Of a stretch of DNA of 30,926 nucleotides, positions 22,720 through 30,926 are shown piece by piece. How positions within the stretch are numbered: the stretch's first letter is position 1; every line of letters starts with the position of its first letter. A program made the position numbers and the translations under genes. This DNA is from Ophiosphaerella korrae. Its lineage: Eukaryota; Ascomycota; Dothideomycetes; Pleosporales; Phaeosphaeriaceae. Below the pieces are notes generated by a model, which was not told where the DNA came from, made no database searches, and worked only from the letters and a program-made list of their open reading frames with translations. The stretch covers positions 1-30,926 of the forward strand of contig JALNQF010000431.1 in the NCBI GenBank assembly GCA_028456385.1, in the 5' to 3' direction.

Positions 22720-23499
22720 CTTACTAATTTAGTTATTACAAGAAGTAAAGCGTAAGTAGCGCATAGTCTAGCTAATATAATAGTAGAAAGTTTAATAAGT
22801 AAAGCTCCTAAGAGTAGTTATAGGTTAGATAGTACTATATAGGAGATAATTAAGGATTATATAAATAAACTAATTAATAATAAAGAAGATATAAAAATAG
22901 TAATTAAAGCTCTAGAAACGTAAAATAAGGAACTACAAGACTACTTAAAGTAGAATAAAGTATAAACTAAAGCTATTATTAAAGGATAGAACTAAATAGA
23001 ACTAATTACCTAATAATTAGAGATAAGTGCAACAAAGAAACTACTAAAGATACCTATCCTTAAGAAGTTTAATAGAATAAAGGAAAAACTAAGGCCCTTT
23101 ATAGTATTAGTATAACTCTAGATAGATATATAAGTACTATACTTTAATATAGAGGAAAAGAAGGTAATATATATTAGACTATACCTTAAGGAAGACGTAA
23201 TAAGATAGTATAAGCCTTACTAGATAGATTATATAACGTACTCGCTAATAACCTTAAAAGATAAAACTAAAGCTATTTTTAGAAGTTATAAATACTTTAC
23301 TAAATAAATAAGAGTAGTATTTAGAGATATAGATATTACCTAATAAGCTAAAGAGAAACTTAAGAGGCTTATATAAAGTAAGAGCGTTCTAGAATATATA
23401 TTATAATTTAAATAACTAAGCTAAAATATAGAATAGAATAAATTAGCTCTTATATTATAATTTAAACAAAGACTTAATATAAAAATTTAATATAAAATA
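22720..23499 (+). pseudogene. gag of Gypsy copy 4, first part, RIP-killed
   Basis: The frame opens directly at the LTR edge (LTNLVITRSKA) and runs through the capsid-like region, including PILKKFNRIKEKLRPFI and the Retrotrans_gag-type block KYFTKQIRVVFRDIDITQ near 23290-23340. It is cut by copy 5 after codon 23497-23499 and resumes in phase at 30637. Internal stops fall at former Gln codons. Confidence 0.85.
23495..23499. repeat. Target site duplication AAATA (left of copy 5)
   Basis: Identical to 30632-30636. The uninterrupted equivalent inside copy 5's own gag (about 24775-24790) has the target only once. Confidence 0.92.
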
Positions 23500-23993
23500 T
23501 ATTATAGCTATAACAAGGGAAAGCTAATTTAAACTAATAAGCCCTACTACAAATAATAACAACACGTATAACCCCTAAGAAGACAAACTAGGTTAGGAGG
23601 CTAACTACAATAGAGATACGTAATAGATTCGCGATTTACAATCTTAGCAAACACAAAGTATAAAGCTAAGCACGTAATAAATTTATAATTTACGATCTTA
23701 GCAAATATAAAGTATAAAGCTAAGCACGTAACAAATTCGTAATTCGCGATCTTAGTAAATATAAAGTATAAAGCTAGCTAAGAAACATAAGTATATAGTT
23801 AGTAAGATACGTATTATTAGGATAGTATTAGTAATTCAATCTTTTAACTATAGAACGCTAATACAAGATAGTTACAAAATATCTTCTATTATTTATAGTT
23901 ATTATAGATCCCCCTTTAAGCTTTTACTATTACTTCGCGATCTACTAACACTTCTAGGTACTAAGAAGTTAACCCTAGTAACAACTAGTTATA
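23500..23993 (+). repeat. Gypsy copy 5, 5' LTR
   Basis: 494 bp, starting TATTATAGC and ending CTAGTTATA. Three 54-bp units at 23618-23671, 23672-23725 and 23726-23779, one more than in copies 1 and 4; this accounts for its greater length. Confidence 0.95.
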
Positions 23994-23994
23994 C

Positions 23995-26900
23995 CTTACT
24001 AATTTAGTTATTGCGAGAAGTAAAGCGTAAGTAACGTATAGTTTAGCTAATATAATAGTAGAAAGTTTAACTAAAACTAGTAAAGCCCTTAAGAGTAGTT
24101 ATAAGTCTAATAGTACTATATAGGAAACAATTAAAGACTAAATTAATAACCTAATTTTAAATAAAAAAGATATAAAGATAGTAATTAACGCCTTAGAAAC
24201 GTAGAACAAGGAGCTTTAAGACTACGCGAAGTAAAACAAAGTATAAATTAAGGCTATTATTAAAGGCTAAAACTAGATAGAACTAATTACGTAACGCCTA
24301 GTAATAAGTACGACGAAGAAACTACTAAAGATACCTATCCTTAAGAAGTTTAATAAAATAAGAGAGAAACTAAGACCTTTTATAGCTTTAGTATAACTCT
24401 AAATAGATATACAAGTACTATACTTTAATATAGAAGAAAAGAAAGTAATATATATTAGATTACACCTTAAAGAAGACGCAATAAGATAGTATAAACCTTA
24501 CTAGATAGATTATACAATATATTCTCTAATAACCTAAAAAGATAAAACTAGAGCTATTTTTAGAAGTTATAAATACTTTACTAAATAAATAAAGGTAGTA
24601 TTTAGAGATATAGACGTTACCTAATAAGCTAAAGAATAGCTAGAGAAGCTTACACAAAGTTAGAGTATTCCTAAGTATATATTATAATTTAAATAACTAT
24701 TATAGAATATAGAATAAAATAAGTTAGCCTTAATATTATAATTTAAATAAGGACTTAACTTAAAAATCTAATACGAGATAATATATATAGAAAAGCTAAG
24801 GATACTAGAAGCTCTAAAGTAATAGGTAATATAAATTAACAATAATCTTTAAAAATAGAAGAAGAATAAATATAGAGGTTATACCTAGAATTATAATAAG
24901 AGAGACCCTATAGTCCTTAATATAAACAAAGATAAAAGAAAAAAGAAGAGTAAAGACTTTACGTACTTTAATTATAGTAAACTAGGCTACTACGCAAAAA
25001 ATTACTAATTAAAAAAGAAAAAAGATATAGTATACTATAAATATAGAAAACTAGGATACTTTATAAAAGACTATAAAAGTAAGGACCTAAAAAAAGAAAC
25101 CTAGTTAAAGATAACTAAAAAGAAGAAAGAAGCACTATAAGTATAAGCTAAACTTTAGGAAAAAGTAGCTAAGAGTAAAGAAGTACAATATACAATACTC
25201 TATTAGACCTTTTATTATAATAATAACTACTATATATATCTTTCTAGTAAGTAAAGAGTAGTATAGTTCTTATAAAAATAGAGATATAAAGTAGCTATAA
25301 TAAAGAAAGGAATAAAAGCTTAGCTAGAAGAGATAGCCTAAGTAATAGACTTACTAGTAGAAGATCTAGAAAGGGAAAAGCCTCTAGTACTATTAATCTA
25401 GGCTAAAGAACTAGTACTAGATAAAGAGACTACTATAACTACTTCTAAAAGACTATAAGTAAGTAAAAGATAAGTTAGTATAAGAGGTATAGAGTATACC
25501 TAGCTAATAATATATAGCTATAATAGCTATATAATAATAGATATAAAGGAATAAAATAAAGAATAGAAATTTATTTAGAAATACTTACTAGTTATAAGTA
25601 TAGAGGAAGCGTATAAAGACTAGAAAGAACGCAATCCTAAAGAAATAAAGTTTATACTATTTTAGAAATAGATAAAGTAATATATAGTTATAGTAAGAAG
25701 AATACTAATATAAAAAGAATAGTAATACCTTATAAGAAAGATATAATAGATTAACAAAGCCTATATACTAAGAGTACTAGTAGTATACTATATCTTAATA
25801 ATAGATATACCTAGTAAAAATAAATACTAAGAAGAGAATAATAAAATAATAGATCTAAAACATCTAGTATACTTTAAAGTATTATAGATATTATACCTAG
25901 ATAAGAATTATATTATACATAAGAACCTTAAAGTAAATAACAATATATAGCTTATAAGGAGAAGAAGCTATAACTATATAAGAGTAATTCTAGTAGAAAA
26001 TATCTAAGGATAAGAAATAATCCTAGAAGATAGATATATAGTAGTAAGACCTAGCCTAAAACTATCTAAGAAATACGTCTAAGGAGGACTATAGTATAAA
26101 TATATATACAATAAATATCTAAAATACAAAGAATATAAACTTAAAGTAGGCCTATAGCCCTAGAAAGATAGATAATTTACAAAGTTACCTAAGTAAAAAA
26201 AACTAAAAGGTATAAGAGGCCTATATATTACAAAAATAGGTATATACTAAAGAAAGAAAGTATAATTAATAATTAATAGTAGAGCTACAAGAAACTTTAT
26301 ATTAAAGAAGTTTATAAAAATATAGGAAATAAAGTATATAATAAAGAAATACTCTTAATAACTAAGTATAATTAAAGGAAAACTATTCTAGGAACCTATA
26401 TAGTTTAAAATAGTACCTTTAATACTAAGGTTAGAAAGACTAGAAATTAAGAATATAGTTATAGATATAACAATAATTAATAATAAACAAGATATAATAT
26501 TAGGTATACTATAGTTGTAGATAACTAACCTATACATTAATTAGAGAATAGAGAAGATTAACTATAGTAGAATAGACACGTTAAAGGCCTATAAGAACAC
26601 CTATAAAGGAGAATTCCTAGAAGAATATAAAAATTAAGAAGAACAACTTATAGAACCTAAAGATTACCTTCTAGAATACTAGCTATAGGATCTAGTAGTA
26701 GAAACTAAAGAAGGAAAAGACGTAAGATAGAGCCTAGTCTACTAAAAAATAGAAGAAGAGTTAAAAATTAAATAAGTATTTATTTAGAACGTAATAAAAA
26801 AAGGATAGATAAGAGAATCTAAGTCTTTAGTAGTATATAGACTTATCTTTATAGATAAGAAAGAGATAAATAATAAAAGACTTTACGTAGATTTTAAAAA

Positions 26901-29484
26901 AACTAACGTAGTTATAAGTAAGAACTAATACCTATTACTAAAAATAGATATAATATAAGATAAGCTATAAAAAGTAATAATCTTTATAAAATTAGATATC
27001 TAGAACGCCTATTACTAAATTAGAATTAAAAAAGGTAATAAATAGAAAATAGTATTTAGAATATAATAAAGATTATATAAATATATAGTTGTACTATTTA
27101 GCTTAATAAATATACTAGTAGTATTCTAAGAAAGAATTAATATAGTACTAAGAGAGTACTTAGATATATTTATATTTATATACTTAGATAATATCCTTAT
27201 ATTTTCTAAAATAGAAGAAGAATACGTATAATATATATATAAAGTACTAGAAAAACTAGTAGAAGCTAAGATATTTCTTAAAATAAGAAAGTGCAAGTTC
27301 TATATAAAGGAAATAGATTTTCTAGGGTTTATTATAGAACTAGGAAAGATTAAGATTAATCTTAAAAAGATTAAGTTAATTAATAAATAGCTAATACTAA
27401 GAAACCTAAAAGAAGTACAATAATTTTATAGACTAGCTAACTTTTATAAAAAGTTAATAGTAAGATAGTCTAAAGATATAGAACCTATAATAAACTTTAT
27501 AAAGAAGGATACGCTATTTAAATAGATAAAGGAATATAACAAGGTATTTAGAAAAATTAAGAAGAAATTTATAGAGAACCTAGTTATTAGAATATATAAC
27601 CTAGACTTACTAGTAATAGTAAAAATAGACGTATCTAATTTAGTCTATAGAATAGCACTAATATAGGAAGACCTAGAAACTAAAAAAGAATATCTAGTTA
27701 AGTACTTCTCTAAGAAAATAAAGATAGTAGAACTTAACTACTTAATCTATAATAAAGAGATACTAGTAATCTATAAAGTATTTAAGTAATAGAGAGTATA
27801 TTTATAAAGAGTAAAATATTAGATAAAGGTCTATATAGATTATAAGAATCTTATAGGATTTATAATAAATAAAGAGCTATTATAACGCTATATAAGATAG
27901 TAGAAATACTTATTAATATTTAATATAGAAATTATATATATAAAAGGGAAAGATAATTAATTTATAGACGCCTTTAGTAAAAGACTAGACTTATAAGAAG
28001 AAGTAAGCGCTACTAGTATAGTTCTAGTTAAGAATAAAGAAGGATATTTAGTCTTAAATATACTTAAAATAGCTATAACACTTAAGAGAACAAGTAGTAA
28101 GCTAGATAAATAGATTTAGAAAGTAATAAAAGAAGTATCTAAAGAAATAGAGAAACTAGAAACCTAAGAAGGACTTATATAAGCTTATAGAAGAATATAT
28201 ATTCTAAAGAAGATTTAGAGAGAATTTATATAATAATTCTATAAATTACTAGTATATAAGTACTAAGGAATTAAGAAAATATTAGATAGACTACTACAAG
28301 ACTATTATATTCTAAAAGTAAGACAATTAGTAATAGAAGTACTATAAGACTATATAGAATACTATAAGAATAAATATAATAGATACGCACTATATAGAAT
28401 ATTATAACTAGTAGAAATACTAGAATAACTATAGGGAGTTATTATAATAGACTTTATTACAAAGCTACCTAAGTCTAAAGATCTAATATTAGGAGTTAAG
28501 TATAATAGAATCTTAATAATAGTAGATAAACTTATAAAGTACTTATACTTTAGACTCTATAAAGAGAAAAGTAGGATAGAAGTTACTATATACTAGGTTC
28601 TAGGAACTATAATTAGTTAATATAGTCTACTAGACAAGATTATTATAGATAGAGATATACGATTTATATTAAAACTATAGGGAATAATAATAGCGTAATT
28701 AGGAATAAGATACGTAATATCTATAGTATATTATCTATAAATAGATAGACAATCTAAATAAATAAATTAGATAGTAGAATAATACTTAAGATACTACTTT
28801 AACTATAACTAGAACAACTAGGTATAGTTACTACTTATAGTATAGTTAGTATATAATAGCGTAAAGAATATAGTAATAAGAGTATTACTTTTCTTTATAA
28901 ACTATAGATTTAAACCTAATATATACTAGACACTAAGAGATTAAATATCTTAGTTTCTAAGAGGAGAAAACTTTGCTAATAAACTTAAAGATATATATAA
29001 CTAACTAAGATAAGACGTAGAGTTTCTATATAACTAAATTATAAAGTACTATAATAAAAAGTATAAAAAAGAACTTTAATTTAGAGAGAGAGAAAAAGTA
29101 TAGTTAGTATAAAAGAATATTAAGAGTAAATAACTAAGTTTAAAACTAGACTACGTTAAGATAAGACTATATAAAGTAGAGAAAGAAGTTATACTAGTTA
29201 TATTTAAATTAAAGCTACTAAATAAGATAAAGATATACTTAACGTTCTACGTAGCTTTACTAGAATAAGTACTATAAAAAGTAAAACTACTAGTGTATAA
29301 AGTAGATACGTATAGAGAATAGGAGGAATAAGAAGTTAAGAAAATCCTAGTATACTAGTTCTATAATAGTAGGAACTACTACTTAGTAGAATAGATAGGA
29401 ATAGATAAAAAAGGACAACTATAGGAAAAAACATAGGAACTAGAGGATAACCTTAATTACTCTAAGAAACTAGAGGAGTTCTAA
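23995..29484 (+). pseudogene. gag-pol polyprotein of Gypsy copy 5, RIP-killed
   Basis: One plus-strand frame of 5,490 bp (1,830 codons), exactly the span of copy 1. Gag capsid-like region about 24330-24760; CCHC knuckles 24964-25005 and 25033-25074, in which all Cys and His are Tyr; protease NSRAT (from DSGAT) 26275-26289; RT about 26790-27370, with first Asp kept in KLDI (about 26989) and YLDN at 27181-27192; RNase H about 27600-27990, with KID and YIKGKDNQF blocks; integrase zinc part about 28220-28400; integrase core with IDFITKLPKS (about 28447-28476), IIIDRDIRF (about 28639) and NQIVEQYL (about 28757); GPY/F about 29150-29260; chromodomain about 29283-29484 with ILVYQFYNSRNYYLVE. Stops are TAA/TAG at former Gln/Trp. 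The chromodomain would have steered integration to heterochromatin. Confidence 0.95.
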
Positions 29485-30085
29485 AGTTAAAACTTTCTAG
29501 AACGCCTTATAGTAAACTAAGAAAATTAATACTACTAGCGCTAAATAAAGAGGCGTTAGGAACGTCTAATATAATAGGAACTAGAGTAGCCTAAACTATA
29601 TCTTTAAAGTCTATCTTAGCCTCTAAGGTATAAGACTATTTAGATAATTTAGTGTTATTATAAGCCTTTATCTTATAAAGACGCTTAATATAAGAATAAA
29701 GATCTACTAGCTTATAAAGAGTTAGCTTATACTTAGCTTTAGCTTCTATAAGCTATAACAATAGTATTTCTTAAGCTTAGTTAATAGCTTGCCCTATATA
29801 ATTTAGTAAGAAGAGACTATATAGAAATTAAGTACTTATACTCTATAAGAGAAACACTAGATAGTGTATACTTATATTAAATATTAGCTATAATATACTT
29901 GTTATAGTGTTTGTTATTCTTTAAAGATATAAGGTAAGTAAGTTTTAATTAAGTATAATAGGTATAAGGGAATATTTTAACCTTATTACAAGTAATATAA
30001 GTAATAAAAAGAAGTTTGTTGCGATTAGAATGCGAAGATATAGAGAATAATAAAGAGCTAGAAATAAATAAAGAAACTAGACTAA
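29470..30085 (-). pseudogene. Antisense Zn2Cys6-like/coiled-coil frame, Gypsy copy 5
   Basis: Counterpart of 3500-4110 on the minus strand. The cysteine-pattern block runs from 29966 down to about 29874, with the six positions now mostly Tyr. The coiled-coil frame follows to about 29500 (EAKAKYKLTLYKLVDLYS, LEAKIDFKD). The same one-base phase change separates the two parts. It overlaps the chromodomain end of gag-pol on the other strand. Confidence 0.5.
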
Positions 30086-30117
30086 TAACCTTAGGCCTAG
30101 GATAGAGAAACAAGAAC

Positions 30118-30137
30118 CTATCTAAAGAGAGAAATAG
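30118..30137 (+). other. Polypurine tract of Gypsy copy 5
   Basis: AAAGAGAGAAATAG lies directly before the 3' LTR at 30138, the expected plus-strand primer site. Confidence 0.75.
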
Positions 30138-30631
30138 TATTACAGCTATAATAAGGGAAAGCTAATTTAAACTAATAAGCCTTGCTATAAATAATAACAA
30201 CACGTATAACTTCTAAGAAGATAAACTAGGTTAGGAAGCTAACTATAATAAGGATATGTAATAGATTTATAATTTGTAATCTTAGTAAATACAAAGTATA
30301 AAGCTAAGTACGTAATAAATTTATAATTTACGATCTTAGTAAATATAAAGTATAAAGCTAAGTACGTAATAAATTTGTAATTTGCGATCTTAGTAAACAC
30401 GAAGTATAAAGCTAGCTAAGAAATATAGGTATATAGTTAGTAAGATACGTATTATTAGGATAGTATTAGTAATTTAATCCTTTAACTATAGAACGCTAAT
30501 ACAAGATAGTTGTAAAATATCTTCTATTGTTTATAGTTATTGTAGATCTTCTTCTAAGCTTTTACTATTACCTTGTAATCTACTAATACTCCTAGGTACT
30601 AGGAAGTTAACCCTAGTAACAACTAGTTATA
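30138..30631 (+). repeat. Gypsy copy 5, 3' LTR
   Basis: Also 494 bp and three 54-bp units (30256-30309, 30310-30363, 30364-30417). Differences from the 5' LTR are transitions in the stretches compared, as RIP would give. Confidence 0.95.
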
Positions 30632-30636
30632 AAATA
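30632..30636. repeat. Target site duplication AAATA (right of copy 5)
   Basis: Second copy of the 5-bp target, followed by the continuing gag of copy 4. Confidence 0.92.
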
Positions 30637-30860
30637 ATATATATAGAAAAACCTAGAATATTAGAAGCTCTAAAGTAGTAAGTAATCTAAATTAATAATA
30701 ACTTTTAAGAATAGAAAAAGAACAAATATAGTAACTAAACTAGAAACTAGGATACTAGAGACTCTATAATCCTTAACGCAAATAAGGATAGAAAGAAAAG
30801 GATGAATAAAGACTTTACGTATTTTAACTATAGTAAGAAAGGCTACTATAGTAGGGTAAC
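30637..30860 (+). pseudogene. gag of Gypsy copy 4, continued, to first zinc knuckle
   Basis: Resumes IYIEKPRILEALKQQ in the phase left at 23499. It ends in a decayed first zinc knuckle, YFNYSKKGYY (about 30818-30850), where Cys and His are Tyr. Beyond GYY the sequence no longer follows the copy 5 equivalent (24990 on), and the second knuckle is not seen before the window ends. Confidence 0.75.
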
Positions 30861-30926
30861 ACGAAAAAAAAGACTAAAAAAAAGTTACAATTTTTAACTT
30901 AAATTAACTCTACAAATAAATTAGCT

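Larger units (their letters stand above)
23500..30631 (+). mobile_element. Complete Ty3/Gypsy chromovirus, copy 5 (inside copy 4)
   Basis: 7,132 bp, with two 494-bp LTRs and the 5-bp target duplication AAATA (23495-23499 and 30632-30636). The insertion point is proven because excision restores the host gag codon order. Same gene order as copy 1 but on the plus strand. It is the youngest insertion in this nest and has the best-preserved LTR pair. Confidence 0.96.
22278..30926 (+). mobile_element. Gypsy copy 4, split by copy 5 and running off the window
   Basis: Plus-strand element of the copy 1 subfamily. Its 5' LTR is 22278-22718, gag starts right after, and it is interrupted between 23499 and 30637 by copy 5. 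Removing copy 5 and one AAATA restores gag in phase. It sits within copy 3; the left flanking pentamer is ATTTA (22273-22277) and its partner would be outside the window. After about 30852 the sequence departs from the copy 5 zinc-knuckle region, so this copy may be broken there. Confidence 0.85.

Noticed and set aside
1..30926. Mitochondrial DNA as an explanation of the high AT content
   Set aside because: The contents are nuclear-type LTR and DNA transposons with RIP-type stops; no mitochondrial gene, tRNA or rRNA is recognisable.

Overview
This window is a strongly AT-rich block of dead, nested transposable elements from a filamentous ascomycete (Pezizomycotina) genome. No intact gene is visible. 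Reading frames that clearly encode transposon proteins are riddled with TAA/TAG where Gln (CAA/CAG) or Trp codons belong. Cys and His zinc ligands have become Tyr, and Asp/Gly have become Asn/Arg. CpA (and its complement TpG) is scarce and TpA dominates, on both strands, while CpG still occurs. That pattern is typical of repeat-induced point mutation (RIP) and not of random decay. The exact species cannot be read from the sequence; a Dothideomycete-like AT isochore would fit.

Layout. (1) 1-1352: unassigned RIP-like sequence with one strong inverted repeat at 26-82. (2) 1353-10199: a pogo/Fot1-type DNA transposon (54-bp TIRs at both ends, transposase on the minus strand). It is split by a complete minus-strand Ty3/Gypsy element at 2989-10017 (441-bp LTRs, 5-bp target duplication CTACA). 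(3) 10202-12668: unassigned sequence with degenerate tandem repeats. (4) 12669-19959: a second minus-strand Gypsy element whose two LTRs differ in their repeat block, and which carries a 254-bp solo-LTR-like insertion. (5) 19960-22277: partial LTR plus the 3' part of a third minus-strand Gypsy copy, cut at 22277 by a plus-strand Gypsy copy. (6) 22278-30926: that plus-strand copy (441-bp LTR, gag), itself split by a complete plus-strand copy at 23500-30631 (494-bp LTRs, target duplication AAATA), with gag of the split copy resuming at 30637.

All five Gypsy copies belong to one family: a chromovirus with gag, two zinc knuckles, protease, RT, RNase H, integrase, GPY/F and a C-terminal chromodomain in one continuous frame. 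The frame spans 5,490 bp in two copies and 5,475 bp in a third. Between the end of this frame and the 3' LTR lies a region whose opposite strand shows, in three copies, a CX2CX6CX9CX2CX6C pattern followed by a coiled-coil-like frame; a fourth, more diverged copy keeps the coiled coil but not the exact cysteine spacing. This possible antisense Zn2Cys6-like gene is the most interesting item in the window.

Relative ages inferred from nesting: the 19960 copy is older than the 22278 copy, which is older than the 23500 copy; the pogo element is older than the Gypsy copy inside it. All have been hit by RIP-type mutation.
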